Part shown: piece after piece, positions 25,767 through 35,151 of the stretch | How positions within the stretch are numbered: the stretch's first letter is position 1 | Layout: each line of letters begins with the position of its first letter | Source: Paenibacillus harenae DSM 16969 | Lineage (GTDB): Bacteria > Bacillota > Bacilli > Paenibacillales > Paenibacillaceae | Assembly: GCF_000422465.1 (NCBI RefSeq) | Contig: NZ_KE383842.1 | Location: 453,835-517,834 of the forward strand | DNA: 64,000 bases | Direction of reading: 5' to 3' | The notes under the pieces: model-generated | The model's database searches: none | The model's input: only the letters and a program-made list of their open reading frames with translations | Told to the model about the DNA's origin: nothing | Program-made: the position numbers and the translations under genes

Positions 25767-27665
25767 ATGAGTAAATTACATGAGGCATTTGGAGCGCTCC
25801 CGCTGGGCAGCATCAAGGCTGAGGGATGGCTAAATAATCAGCTTCGCATTCAAGCGGACGGGTTTACCGGACATTTGGAGGAGCAATGGGCCGATGTGGG
25901 GCCGAATAACGGCTGGATCGGCGGCAGCGGCGAGAGCTGGGAGCGGGGACCGTATTATTTGGACGGGCTGCTGCCGCTTGCGTATTTATTAGAGGATCAG
26001 CGTCTGATCGCCAAGGCAAACCGGTGGGTGGAGTGGTCGCTGAACAGCCAGAGGGAGGACGGTTCGTTTGGACCGGAACGTATTGAGACGGTCAATCATG
26101 AGGTGGACAAGAAGCAGGACTGGTGGCATTTCATGATCATGCTGAAGGTCTTGATGCAGTATGAAGAAGCGACGGGGGATGCGCGCGTCGTGCCGTTTCT
26201 GACCAAGTTTTTCGGTTATGTGCGGGCGACGATTGAGGAGCAGCCGCTGCGGGGCTGGGCGGAATCCCGCGGCTCGGAAATGCTGCTCTGCCTGTTGTGG
26301 CTGTACAAGAAGACGGAGGACAACGAGCTGCTGAAGCTCGCGGAAATCGTAGCCGGCCAAACCTTCGATTGGACGGACATCTTCCATGACTTCCCGTTCT
26401 GGCGCAAGGTGGAGCACTGGGATTACCGGACGCATGTCGTCAATGTGGCGATGGGCATCAAGACGCCGGGCATTTTGTTTGAGATGACAGGGGATGCCGT
26501 TCAGAGGGATGCGGTGCATCGCGGGATCGACAGCCTGATGACGCATCACGGGCAGGCGCACGGCATGTTCTCCGGCGACGAATGGCTGTCGGGCACGCAT
26601 CCGAGCCAAGGGGTTGAGCTGTGCGCAGTCGTAGAATATATGTACTCGATGGAGCAGCTGACCCGGATTTTCGGGGAAGGCCGTTTCGGCGATATTTTGG
26701 AAAAGGTGGCGTTCAACGCGCTTCCGGCGACGATCTCGAAGGACTGGACTTCGCATCAATATGATCAGCAGGTAAATCAAATCATTTGCAACGTCGCGCC
26801 GAGAAATTGGAGCAACAGCGCGGATGCGAATACATTCGGACTGGAGCCGAACTTTGGCTGCTGCACCTCGAACATGCATCAAGGCTGGCCGAAGCTTGCT
26901 TCACATCTGTGGATGACGGACGGTCAGGGCGGCTTGGCCGCCGTATCCTACGCGCCGTGCGCCGTGAATGCCTCGGTCGCTGGCGGCGTGCGTGCTCAGA
27001 TTCGCGTAGGCGGCGAGTACCCGTTCCGCGATGAAGTATCGATGGATGTAACGCTTAGCGGCAGCGCATCGTTTGCCATCTCACTGCGTATTCCCGAATG
27101 GTGCGAATCGGCAAGCTTAACGGTGAACGGCGAGCAGGTCGCCTTGCATGCCGTGAACGGCTATGCGCGCGTGGAGAGGGAATGGAAGTCCGGCGATAAG
27201 CTGCTGCTGAAGCTGCCGATGGAGGTGCGCACCGTTTCCCGCAACCTGTTCGCGGTTAACGTTGAACGCGGGCCCCTCGTCTATGTGCTGCCGATCGAAG
27301 AGAACTGGCAGCTGCTGAAGAAGCGCGAGCTGTTCCATGATTGGGAGATTTATCCGGCATCGCCGTGGAAGTACGGTCTGCTGGCCGACGATGCGGGCTT
27401 CGAGGTAGAGGTAAGCGCGGACCCCATTCCGTACCAGCCGTTCGACCCTTCCGTCGCGCCAATCCGGTTGAAGGCGAGGGGCAAGCTGGTGCGCGACTGG
27501 CGGATGGAGGGCAACAGCGCGGGCACGCCGCCGCTTCGTCCGGATGTTGAAGGACAGCCGGTTACCGAGCTGGAGCTCGTACCTTACGGCAGCGCCAGAC
27601 TGCGCATCGGGGAGTTTCCGCTGCTCGGCGAGCGGAAATCGGTCAATAAATTGAAGCGAGTTTAA
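25767..27665 (+). CDS. GH127 beta-L-arabinofuranosidase family protein (DUF1680)
   Basis: A 632-residue glycosidase of family GH127. The zinc and cysteine catalytic centre is present: Glu284 and Cys286 in GVELCAVVEY and the paired Cys365-Cys366 in NFGCCTSNMHQG. The spacing fits Bifidobacterium HypBA1, in which the second site's first cysteine is the nucleophile. The (alpha/alpha)6 barrel is followed by beta-sandwich domains. There is no signal peptide, so it works on imported oligosaccharides. The ATG at 25767 (MSKLHEAFGALPLGS) is preferred to an upstream frame extension that lacks family similarity. The exact substrate may be beta-L-arabinofuranosides or a related sugar. Confidence 0.92.
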   Translation: MSKLHEAFGALPLGSIKAEGWLNNQLRIQADGFTGHLEEQWADVGPNNGWIGGSGESWERGPYYLDGLLPLAYLLEDQRLIAKANRWVEWSLNSQREDGSFGPERIETVNHEVDKKQDWWHFMIMLKVLMQYEEATGDARVVPFLTKFFGYVRATIEEQPLRGWAESRGSEMLLCLLWLYKKTEDNELLKLAEIVAGQTFDWTDIFHDFPFWRKVEHWDYRTHVVNVAMGIKTPGILFEMTGDAVQRDAVHRGIDSLMTHHGQAHGMFSGDEWLSGTHPSQGVELCAVVEYMYSMEQLTRIFGEGRFGDILEKVAFNALPATISKDWTSHQYDQQVNQIICNVAPRNWSNSADANTFGLEPNFGCCTSNMHQGWPKLASHLWMTDGQGGLAAVSYAPCAVNASVAGGVRAQIRVGGEYPFRDEVSMDVTLSGSASFAISLRIPEWCESASLTVNGEQVALHAVNGYARVEREWKSGDKLLLKLPMEVRTVSRNLFAVNVERGPLVYVLPIEENWQLLKKRELFHDWEIYPASPWKYGLLADDAGFEVEVSADPIPYQPFDPSVAPIRLKARGKLVRDWRMEGNSAGTPPLRPDVEGQPVTELELVPYGSARLRIGEFPLLGERKSVNKLKRV

Positions 27666-27672
27666 TCATTAT

Positions 27673-27717
27673 AGGCTGTCTTGCAGGCGTAGAACCGTAC
27701 AGGGCAGCCTTTTTTTT
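27673..27717 (+). terminator. Terminator of the GH127 gene
   Basis: An imperfect stem AGGCTGTCTTG / CAGGGCAGCCT followed by eight T residues, shortly after the stop codon. The converging AraC gene ends 20 bases further on. Confidence 0.75.
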
Positions 27718-27736
27718 GTCGGGTGAAACGCAGCAC

Positions 27737-28639
27737 CTATCTCCTCCGTGCCTCCGAGGGAGTCATCCCCTTATATTGCTTATACAGCTTCGTAAAATAA
27801 TTCGGATTATCGCAGCCGACCTTGGCCGCGATTTCGGATATCGATTCGTTGCTTTCGCGGAGCAGCCGCTCCGCCTCGTTCATGCGGCACACATTGACGT
27901 ATTCGACGAAAGTTCGCCCTGTAAGCTTTTTGAACAGCTTGCAGAAGTGGTATGGATTCAGGCTGACTTGCTTGGCCGCCTGCCCGATCGTCATTTTATC
28001 GGTGAAGCGGCTCTCGATCCGCCCGATCAGCTGCTTGAAGCGGTCTCGGTTCGCAAAGTACGGCTCCGCAGGCTTACCGCCCGACTGCCGTTCGAGAAAG
28101 GTGCGGGAAAGCAGGGTGAATAACGCGTACAGCTTTGTCTTCACGACCAGTTGATAGGCCGGCGGCTTCTCCTTAAGCTCGGCGATCGCCTCGTCCAGCA
28201 ATGAATAATAACGGATGATCGAATCGTCCTGATCGGCGGGTTTTACGGGAAAATGCAGCCGTCCCTCCAGGTAAGGGGCAACAAACTGCGCATGAACGGG
28301 ATCATGCACCCAATCGTTGAACAAAGAAGCATTCAAGACGATACAGTCGTAAAGGATATCTTCGTCCTTCAGCGCGTAGCCGACATGCAGCCCGCCGCCG
28401 GGGATAATGATCACATCTCCTGCGTTAACCGGATAAGGGCGGCTGTCGATATGAAATAAACCGCTGCCCTGCCTCATGACGATTATTTCAAAATGCTCAT
28501 GCCAGTGCAAATAAAGGATGCAGTCATTCGTCTTGGCTGAGGTCCGCTGATTTCGAAACAGCTGGACCGGATACGTTTTTTGCTCGAGACGGGTATTTTC
28601 CCATAGCTCTTTCGGATACGTCATATTGCTATTCACCAC
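27737..28639 (-). CDS. AraC family transcriptional regulator, divergent from epimerase/dehydrogenase pair
   Basis: A 300-residue AraC-type regulator. The N-terminal cupin domain contains LHWHEHFEIIVMRQGSG and PVNAGDVIIIPGG (about residues 44-80); the C-terminal helix-turn-helix pair includes IAAKVGCDNPNYFTKLYKQY. It is divergent from the sugar isomerase-like gene, and two direct repeats with 21-base spacing sit between them. It most likely activates the 28751-30721 operon. The effector sugar is unknown. Confidence 0.93.
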   Translation of the reverse strand: MVNSNMTYPKELWENTRLEQKTYPVQLFRNQRTSAKTNDCILYLHWHEHFEIIVMRQGSGLFHIDSRPYPVNAGDVIIIPGGGLHVGYALKDEDILYDCIVLNASLFNDWVHDPVHAQFVAPYLEGRLHFPVKPADQDDSIIRYYSLLDEAIAELKEKPPAYQLVVKTKLYALFTLLSRTFLERQSGGKPAEPYFANRDRFKQLIGRIESRFTDKMTIGQAAKQVSLNPYHFCKLFKKLTGRTFVEYVNVCRMNEAERLLRESNESISEIAAKVGCDNPNYFTKLYKQYKGMTPSEARRR

Positions 28640-28669
28640 CGCAAGATTAGACTAGTATTACGCAAGATT
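28640..28669. promoter_or_regulatory. Direct-repeat operator of AraC type, with downstream -10 box
   Basis: CGCAAGATT occurs at 28640-28648 and again at 28661-28669, exactly 21 bases apart, which is two helical turns and the classic arrangement for an AraC-family dimer. A TATAAT -10 box lies at 28698-28703, and no good -35 box is found at 16-18 bases from it, as expected for an activator-dependent promoter. Confidence 0.65.
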
Positions 28670-28750
28670 GTTTAGAGTAATCTGGAAAATGCCCAGTTAT
28701 AATGGAGTTGTTACGTTAACTATAAGCCAAAATTGGAGTGGTATACAAGG

Positions 28751-29638
28751 ATGGAAAATAAATTGCGAATCGGTACGCTTGTGGGCGGAGGCCATGCGGA
28801 TCAAGTTATTCCGCAAATTGTGCAGCATGGATTTGAATCGTTTAATCTGACATTCTGGCAGACGACGGGAAATACGAATTTAGTCGAGCTGGCTGCGCGT
28901 GTGCGCGCTCTTGCGGACGAGCACGATTTTATCGTTCCGGCTGTTAGCGTATTCGGCAATCCGCTGACCGGGGAAGGCGACAACGCGGACACGCTCGCAA
29001 GCTGGGAGCGCCTGATCGATCATGCGCCTCTATTTGGCGCAACTATTGTATCCGGTTTCACGGGGCGTATGACCGGCCGGCCGATCGATGAATCGATTCC
29101 GAGGTTCAAGGAGGTATTCGGGGAACTGACGAAGCGCGCGGCAGACCGCGGGGTCCGGATCGCTTTTGAAAACTGCGACATGGGCGGCACCTGGGCGACG
29201 GGGGACTGGAATATCGCGCATAATCCGACCGCATGGGAAATGATGTTCAACGCGGTTCCGGAAGACAATATCGGACTGGAGTGGGAGCCGTGCCACCAGA
29301 TGGTAAGCTTGATCGATCCGATTCCGCAGCTGCGCAAGTGGGTAAGCAAGGTTTTTCATGTGCATGGCAAGGATGCGACAATCGCTTGGGATATCGTGAG
29401 AGAATACGGCGTACACGGACCTAAGCCGTTCGTATGGCACCGCACCCCGGGCTTTGGCGACAGTAATTGGAGCGATATTATTACCATACTGCGGCAGAAC
29501 GATTATAAGGGAACGATCGATATCGAGGGCTGGCATGATCCTGTTTACAAAGGCGAGCTGGAAATGACCGGCCAGGTGCATGCGTTAAATTATTTGAAGC
29601 GTTGCCGCGGCGGCGATTTTGTGCCGAACCCCATTTAG
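28751..29638 (+). CDS. Sugar phosphate isomerase/epimerase (AP endonuclease-like TIM barrel)
   Basis: A 295-residue protein of the xylose-isomerase-like TIM-barrel family. It opens MENKLRIGTLVGGGHADQVI, and has RIAFENCDMGGTWATGDWNI and IGLEWEPCHQM, which contribute the usual metal-binding Glu and His residues, then KVFHVHGKDA and IDIEGWHDP. It is followed 30 bases later by a Gfo/Idh/MocA dehydrogenase, a common pairing in inositol- and sugar-acid-type pathways. The substrate is not known. The ATG at 28751 is preferred because the upstream in-frame ATG has no ribosome binding site. Confidence 0.88.
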   Translation: MENKLRIGTLVGGGHADQVIPQIVQHGFESFNLTFWQTTGNTNLVELAARVRALADEHDFIVPAVSVFGNPLTGEGDNADTLASWERLIDHAPLFGATIVSGFTGRMTGRPIDESIPRFKEVFGELTKRAADRGVRIAFENCDMGGTWATGDWNIAHNPTAWEMMFNAVPEDNIGLEWEPCHQMVSLIDPIPQLRKWVSKVFHVHGKDATIAWDIVREYGVHGPKPFVWHRTPGFGDSNWSDIITILRQNDYKGTIDIEGWHDPVYKGELEMTGQVHALNYLKRCRGGDFVPNPI

Positions 29639-29668
29639 GAACGGTGAAGAAAAGGAGGCTGGTGTCAA

Positions 29669-30721
29669 ATGACAATCAAACATCGAGTAGTAGTCGCAGG
29701 CTGCGGAGGCATGGCGAATACATGGGTCGATTACGCGAAGAACCGGGCGGATACGGAAATCGTCGGCCTGGTCGATATTAAGGAGGAGTTCGCAAAGGCG
29801 ATGGCCGAGCGGAAGGAGCTTGCTTGTCCGACGTTTACGGATATGAAGGAAGCCGTGCAGGCTACGGGCGCCACGATCGTGTTTGACGTTACGATTCCGG
29901 CAAGCCATTATACGATTGGCACAACGGCGCTGGAGCTGGGCTGCCATGTGTTCGGCGAGAAGCCGCTGGCAGAGTCGATGAGCGATTGCCTGCATATCGT
30001 CCGATTGTCCGAACGTACGGGCAAGACGCATGCGGTGATGCAAAATCGCCGTTTCGATCCGCGAATCCGGGCGTATCGCAAACTCATTGCTGAAGGAACA
30101 ATTGGGAGGACTGGATTTATTGGCGCTGATTTTTTTATCGGCGCGCATTTCGGCGGCTTTCGCGATGCGATGGAAAGTCCGCTGATGCTCGATATGGCCA
30201 TTCATACGTTCGATCAGGCGCGGTTTATTAGCGGAGCCGATCCGGTATCCGTTTACTGCCAGGAGTTTAATCCTCCCGGATCCTGGTACGCAGGGAACGC
30301 TAATGCCGTCTGCATATACGAAATGTCCGACGGTTCCGTGTTTAACTATCGAGGCTCCTGGTGCGCGGAAGGCGTTCCGACCTCGTGGGAAGCTTCCTGG
30401 CGCGTGACCGGCGAGCGCGGCACGGCAATTTGGGACGGCCATGGGGAGCCATATGCGGAAATCGTGGCGGGCGGCGATCAGGCTGGCAAGTTCATCCTTT
30501 CATATGACCGGATCGAAGGCGGACGGGTTGAAATGGGAAATACGTTCCACCATGGCTGTCTGGACGAGATGTTTGCTTCGCTGGAAGAAGGACGCAAGCC
30601 GGAGACGGATTGCGGCGACAATATATACAGCATGGCGATGGTGCTTGCCGCGCTCGAGAGCGCGAAGACGGAGCGCAAAGTACGGATAGCCGATTTTATG
30701 CAGGCGGCTTCCGGTAAATAG
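29669..30721 (+). CDS. Gfo/Idh/MocA family NAD(P)-dependent oxidoreductase
   Basis: A 350-residue dehydrogenase. The Rossmann dinucleotide motif is VVVAGCGGMANTW at residues 7-19, the EKPLAESMSD segment (residues about 95-105) carries the conserved EKP lysine, and the C-terminal substrate domain contains LDMAIHTFDQARFI. The motif GCGGMA is a variant of the usual GxGxxG. It is transcribed with the preceding TIM-barrel gene and probably oxidises or reduces the same sugar or cyclitol. AAAGGAGG precedes the ATG. Confidence 0.92.
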   Translation: MTIKHRVVVAGCGGMANTWVDYAKNRADTEIVGLVDIKEEFAKAMAERKELACPTFTDMKEAVQATGATIVFDVTIPASHYTIGTTALELGCHVFGEKPLAESMSDCLHIVRLSERTGKTHAVMQNRRFDPRIRAYRKLIAEGTIGRTGFIGADFFIGAHFGGFRDAMESPLMLDMAIHTFDQARFISGADPVSVYCQEFNPPGSWYAGNANAVCIYEMSDGSVFNYRGSWCAEGVPTSWEASWRVTGERGTAIWDGHGEPYAEIVAGGDQAGKFILSYDRIEGGRVEMGNTFHHGCLDEMFASLEEGRKPETDCGDNIYSMAMVLAALESAKTERKVRIADFMQAASGK

Positions 30722-30865
30722 CCGCCAGGCTCACAGATTTTACAATAGAATATATTTTTACATGTGATTGAAGATCGGTTGGGTGGCTAACGGGACTTTT
30801 AAATCTTTGCAGCTTGCGTTGCAAACGTGAAATGAGCTTACATGGTATAGGACTACGGAAAGGCG

Positions 30866-30906
30866 AGGGGACCGGCTTGCAATTATTTTGCGGCCGGTCC
30901 CCTTTC
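30866..30906 (+). terminator. Hairpin after the epimerase/dehydrogenase operon
   Basis: An 11-base perfect stem AGGGGACCGGC / GCCGGTCCCCT with a 16-base loop, followed by only TTC. It is a probable terminator, though the T run is short. Confidence 0.55.
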
Positions 30907-30950
30907 AGGTGTACATCAGTACGCTCAATTCTTGACTTATACCTGTTTAT

Positions 30951-31300
30951 GATGCGTTCCTCGCACCAAACTCATCAAACACCGCGCAGCCTGTACTGGA
31001 GGTTGGGGTAACTGTTTAATATTCGCACAACGATACACAGTCTGCCCGGCACTTCGTACCTGATGCATTCCACGAATCAAACTTATCAAACTCCGCTCAG
31101 CCTATACTGGAATATTGCAGCAATTTTATGATTTTAGCCTCGTAAACCGACCTATACTGGATTTCGTCCAATTGAATTACGGATTACGGGCTCTTTTGGC
31201 CTAAATTGGCCCTGTATCCTGCATGAATTCCATGATAGCCAGACGGATGTGCAAAATCGGATTTGTACACAGTACGAATTCCATGATAGCTTTCTGCCAT
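30951..31300. repeat. Intergenic mosaic repeats, family A (second locus)
   Basis: Two diverged copies of a unit of about 78 bases lie at 30951-31028 and 31063-31139 (shared GATGC.TTCC, ATCAAAC.CCGC.CAGCCT and TACTGGA). They are followed by CTATACTGGATTT-GTCCAATTGAAT and by two GAATTCCATGATAGC blocks. Segments of the same kind occur at 13417-13745. The gap 30722-31484 contains no gene. Confidence 0.65.
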
Positions 31301-31484
31301 TCCTACCATGGGCGCTTTCAAAGGCGCCGCCAAACGAACATATCATCCAGGTAACTGCAAATACCGCTGAACAGCAGCGAAGATGAGTAAGAAGCTGCGG
31401 GATTTCCATGCGGACGCATGTTGACAAGCTTTGTCGATCAAGAGCAGAATGAAGCTTATACATATACGAAAAGAGGCGAAGCTC

Positions 31485-32645
31485 ATGTCAGCTCTAATAG
31501 ATAAAGTCAAGAAGCTTGCCGTCGGTTTCGACGAACAGACGCTGAAATCCATTGAAATTGAACCGCTTATCATTGAAGCGGGTGCGGTTCATGGCGTTGC
31601 TCCTTACTTGCGGGAGAAGGGGTATCGGCATGTCATCGTCGCCGCGGATGCCATTACATACGAAATCGCAGGCAAAGAGATTGAAACGGCAGCTAAGGCG
31701 CTTGGTATTTCAGCACATGGGACGATCATTAAGCCGGACCGTCAGGGCGATGTTATTGCGGATGAAGCTTCCATCGTCCAGCTGCTGCTCGATATTCAGC
31801 AGCAGGGGACGGAGGTTGTGGTCGCCGCAGGCTCCGGAACGATTCACGATATTTCCAGATACGCCGCCTATACGGCGCGAATCCCTTTCGTCTCGGTACC
31901 GACGGCACCATCCGTTGACGGCTTCAATTCCAAAGGAGCTCCGATTATTATTCGTGGAGAGAAAAAAACGATCGCGGCAATCGGACCGGCTGCCATTTTT
32001 GCCGATTTGGAAATCCTGACGGCAGCTCCCGCACGGATGATTGCAGCCGGCTTCGGCGATATGCTCGGCAAGTATACGTCCCTGCTGGATTGGAGCTTCG
32101 GCGCCGCTGAGGGAGGAGAACCATACTCGGAGCAGGTCGCGGAAATTACAAGGCTGGCGCTGGACAAATGTATGGAGCATGTTGAGGCGATTGCCCGCCG
32201 AGATCAGGAAGGCATTAGGATTCTGATCGAGGCCTTGATTGAATCCGGACTGGCCATGCTGATGTTAGGACAATCGCATTCGGCATCCGGCTCTGAGCAT
32301 CACCTTTCCCACTATTGGGAGATGGAATACATCCGGCTCGGCCGGAGACAGCTGCTGCACGGCGCCAAGGTCGGCGTTGCCTGCGCGGAAATTTCGAAGC
32401 TGTACCACCGGCTTGCCGCCGAGGAAGCAGGATTATCATTCGCTGCTAATCCGGTAAAAGTCCGAGAAGCAATCGCGGCGCTGCCGGAGGAGCAGACGAT
32501 CCGCAGCTGGCTCCGTGCGGCTGGCGGCCCGTCGACGACGGAGGAGCTGGGCGTGGATGCGGAGCTGCTCGCGCGCAGCCTGCGGGAGGCGCATCATGTC
32601 AGGCCGAACCGATACACGCTGCTTCGGGCTTATAATATGAAGTGA
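31485..32645 (+). CDS. egsA: sn-glycerol-1-phosphate dehydrogenase (AraM/EgsA)
   Basis: A 386-residue metal-dependent dehydrogenase that reduces dihydroxyacetone phosphate to sn-glycerol 1-phosphate, the family first known as AraM in the Bacillus subtilis arabinose operon. It carries the family blocks VVAAGSGTIHDISRYAAY (NAD binding), FVSVPTAPSVDGFNSKGAP, AAGFGDMLGKYTSLLDW and the metal histidines of GSEHHLSHYWEM. The ATG at 31485 is chosen because AGAGG lies eight bases upstream. It stands alone here, among sugar genes that yield DHAP. In Bacillus the product feeds heptaprenylglyceryl phosphate ether-lipid synthesis. Confidence 0.93.
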   Translation: MSALIDKVKKLAVGFDEQTLKSIEIEPLIIEAGAVHGVAPYLREKGYRHVIVAADAITYEIAGKEIETAAKALGISAHGTIIKPDRQGDVIADEASIVQLLLDIQQQGTEVVVAAGSGTIHDISRYAAYTARIPFVSVPTAPSVDGFNSKGAPIIIRGEKKTIAAIGPAAIFADLEILTAAPARMIAAGFGDMLGKYTSLLDWSFGAAEGGEPYSEQVAEITRLALDKCMEHVEAIARRDQEGIRILIEALIESGLAMLMLGQSHSASGSEHHLSHYWEMEYIRLGRRQLLHGAKVGVACAEISKLYHRLAAEEAGLSFAANPVKVREAIAALPEEQTIRSWLRAAGGPSTTEELGVDAELLARSLREAHHVRPNRYTLLRAYNMK

Positions 32646-32866
32646 GCCGGACCTTGGGTGATGGTGCTGCAGATTAGTAAATCAATCTTCTTTATTAATG
32701 AAGCCAAACTCATAGATGACTATGACAGCTCAGCTTAAAATCAAATCAGTAAGGAAAACCTCGCCGCATGAAGCTATCCGATTGAGTTTTGACTCACTAT
32801 TTTAGCTTTTGCGGCTGGATGTGTCCTTATTTTATCAAATAAACGAAAAATGAATCGAATAAAAAC

Positions 32867-32921
32867 AAAAGAGGCAGCCGCGCAATCCCCTGTACGGGAG
32901 CATGTCGCGGATGCCTCTTTT
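32867..32921. terminator. Bidirectional terminator between egsA and aldo/keto reductase genes
   Basis: Outer stem AAAAGAGGCA / TGCCTCTTTT with an inner CCGCG / CGCGG stem. It lies 15 bases after the stop of the minus-strand reductase gene. The rest of the 290-base gap holds nothing recognisable. Confidence 0.75.
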
Positions 32922-32935
32922 CTTAAAAAGAAGGA

Positions 32936-33763
32936 TTAGAAGTTAAAATTGTCCGGATCGGCACCGAATCGCTGATTGCGGTTAAGCCCGTTAATTTGTT
33001 CGATATCCTCCGGCGTCAATTCGAAATCGAAGATTTCGGCATTTTGCTTCAAGCGCGCCGGGTTCGTCGATTTCGGAATCGTAACGACACCGTTCTGAAG
33101 ATCCCATCGAAGAATGACCTGTGCCGCCGATTTGCCGTACTTGGCCCCGATTTCGGCGAGAACCGGCTGCTCGAGGTTCCCCTGCATAAGCGGGCTCCAT
33201 GCTTCAAGCTGAATGTTGTTGCTTTGGCAGAACTGACGAAGCTCCTGCTGGGACAGCAGAGGATGGTATTCCACCTGGTTGACCATCGGTACGATTTCGC
33301 CGGATTTCATGACATCCTGCAGGTGATGGATCTGGAAGTTGCTGACGCCAATCGCCCTCACATGTCCATCCCGGTAAATCTTCTCAAGCGCACGCCAGGT
33401 TTCGGTATATTTGCCCTTGACCGGCCAGTGAATGAGCAGAAGATCCACGACTTCGATGCCAAGCTTTCGTCTGCTTTCCTCGAAAGCGGCTAGCGACGAT
33501 TCATACCCCTGGTCCGCATTCCAAATTTTTGTCGTGACAAACAGCTCGTCGCGCGGGATTCCGCTGTTTCGGATAGCGGCGCCAACACTTTCTTCATTGT
33601 TATAAGCAGCCGCTGTATCAATGCTTCTGTAGCCTGCTTCAATCGCGGAAAGAACGGTTCTTTCCGTCTCCCCGTCATCCTTCAGCTTCCATACGCCAAG
33701 ACCGAGCCAAGGCATTTTTACTCCATTGCTTAATACCGTCGTATCCGTCATTGATTTCATCAT
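32936..33763 (-). CDS. Aldo/keto reductase (YvgN/2,5-diketogluconate reductase type)
   Basis: A 275-residue NADPH-dependent aldo/keto reductase. The catalytic residues of the family are present: Asp and Tyr in [11 protein letters not shown], Lys in VTTKIWNAD and His in [25 protein letters not shown] is the cofactor-binding signature. It resembles Bacillus YvgN, which reduces methylglyoxal and other small aldehydes; reduction of L-lactaldehyde from the deoxysugar pathways is possible but unproven. It follows the iron-type alcohol dehydrogenase gene by 18 bases, so the two form an operon. Confidence 0.92.
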   Translation of the reverse strand: MMKSMTDTTVLSNGVKMPWLGLGVWKLKDDGETERTVLSAIEAGYRSIDTAAAYNNEESVGAAIRNSGIPRDELFVTTKIWNADQGYESSLAAFEESRRKLGIEVVDLLLIHWPVKGKYTETWRALEKIYRDGHVRAIGVSNFQIHHLQDVMKSGEIVPMVNQVEYHPLLSQQELRQFCQSNNIQLEAWSPLMQGNLEQPVLAEIGAKYGKSAAQVILRWDLQNGVVTIPKSTNPARLKQNAEIFDFELTPEDIEQINGLNRNQRFGADPDNFNF

Positions 33764-33781
33764 TTCAGCAGCCCTCCCGAA

Positions 33782-34948
33782 TTATAATGACATTTCTAAA
33801 ATAGCGTAAACATCCTGCTTCTCCAGTCGTTTGAAGGAACCGATCGCGCCGTAGCGGACCGCTTCCTCGGCCATGCGGTCCAGCTTCTCGCTGCCGATGC
33901 CGAAGTCGGCGAGACGAGATTCCGCTCCGATGCGCGTGAAGAAGTCCCTTGTCGCCTGAATGCCGGCCAGCGCCGCTTCTTTGTCCGACTTGCCTTCGGG
34001 ATTAATGCCCCATACGCGCACGGCATATTGAACGAATCGGTCAAGTCTCTCCTCATGGACATATTTCATCCAATTCGGGAAAATAACCGCAAGCCCCGCG
34101 CCGTGCGGAATATCGTAAATCGCGCTAACTTCATGCTCGATGCCGTGCGATGCCCAGTCATTCTCCATGCCGACGCTGATCATGCCGCCGTTAAGCGCCA
34201 TCGTGCCGCACCACATCAGATTAGCGCGCGCGGCAGCGTCGTTCGGATTTTCAAGCGCGATTTCAACGTTCTCGATCACCGTTTGAAGGATGGATTCGCA
34301 GAAGCGCTCCTGTAAAGGCGTATTTTTCGTAAGGCTGAAATATTGTTCGAATACATGCGACATCATGTCGACGGAGCCGTTAACCGTATGGTTGCGAGGT
34401 ACCGTATAAGTCAGAGCAGGATCGAGAATCGAGAACTTCGGATAGGTAAAGGGGCTGCCGAAAGCGCGCTTCAGGTTTTCCTCCCAGTTCGTAATGACCG
34501 CGTTGCCGTTCATTTCAGAGCCGGTCGCCGCTAGCGTCAGGATGGTGCCGAGCGGCAGCGCATCCTTAATAACGGCTTTGTTCGTGAAGAAATCCCAAAC
34601 GTCGCCTTCATAAGGAACGCCGGCCGCAATCGCCTTCGCGCCGTCGATCACGCTGCCTCCGCCTACCGCGAGAACGAAATCGACGCCTTGTGCACGGCAA
34701 ATTTCAATCCCTTTCTTCACAGTAGTCAGACGCGGATTGGGTTCGATATCCGGAAGTTCGTGAACCGTCAGGCCCGCATCCTTCAGATGCTTCATCGTTC
34801 TGTCGTACAAGCCCGTTTTTTTTATGCTGCCGGAACCGTAGACAAGCAGAATCGTTTTGCCATATTGCGCGGTTAATTGTCCGACCTGGTCGGCCGTGCC
34901 TTCGCCAAATACAATTTTCGTCGGATTTGCAAATTGAAAAGAGTTCAT
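33782..34948 (-). CDS. Iron-containing alcohol dehydrogenase (YugJ/BdhA-like)
   Basis: A 388-residue group III alcohol dehydrogenase. It shows the NAD(P) motif VLAVGGGSVIDGAKAIA (near residue 95), LAATGSEMNGNAVI and the metal-binding ligands spread over GSVDMMSHVFEQYF, ENDWASHGIEHEVSA and IPHGAGLAVIFPNW. It is nearest to butanol/YugJ-type enzymes. L-1,2-propanediol oxidoreductase (FucO) belongs to the same superfamily, so aldehyde reduction in the fucose or rhamnose pathway is an alternative role. It is divergent from an ArsR regulator, with a shared motif in the spacer region, and is first in an operon with an aldo/keto reductase. Confidence 0.92.
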   Translation of the reverse strand: MNSFQFANPTKIVFGEGTADQVGQLTAQYGKTILLVYGSGSIKKTGLYDRTMKHLKDAGLTVHELPDIEPNPRLTTVKKGIEICRAQGVDFVLAVGGGSVIDGAKAIAAGVPYEGDVWDFFTNKAVIKDALPLGTILTLAATGSEMNGNAVITNWEENLKRAFGSPFTYPKFSILDPALTYTVPRNHTVNGSVDMMSHVFEQYFSLTKNTPLQERFCESILQTVIENVEIALENPNDAAARANLMWCGTMALNGGMISVGMENDWASHGIEHEVSAIYDIPHGAGLAVIFPNWMKYVHEERLDRFVQYAVRVWGINPEGKSDKEAALAGIQATRDFFTRIGAESRLADFGIGSEKLDRMAEEAVRYGAIGSFKRLEKQDVYAILEMSL

Positions 34949-34971
34949 GGGTTTCCTCCTGCAATTCTATT

Positions 34972-35111
34972 TAGGTAACTAAAAAAGCAACTAAATATCA
35001 TTCGAGTTATGTATACGCCGTTTATTTTAGTGAAACTAGACCGATCTGTCAAGGTAGACACATTTATAGACAAAATTATAGATTGATACGTTAACTTTTT
35101 AGTTATATAAT
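34972..35111. promoter_or_regulatory. Divergent adh/arsR-type control region
   Basis: For the ArsR gene, TTGATA (35083-35088) and TATAAT (35106-35111) are 17 bases apart, a near-consensus sigma-A promoter. The spacer and -10 contain GTTAACTTTTTAGTTATA, whose complement carries TAACTAAAAAG. The same TAACTAAAAA string appears at 34976-34985, followed by a second AACTAAA at 34989, just 24 bases before the alcohol dehydrogenase start. The shared motif is a candidate operator for one regulator acting on both genes. Confidence 0.55.
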
Positions 35112-35151
35112 GATGAAGCATTAGATCGTTTACAATAAAGGGGTAACCGTA

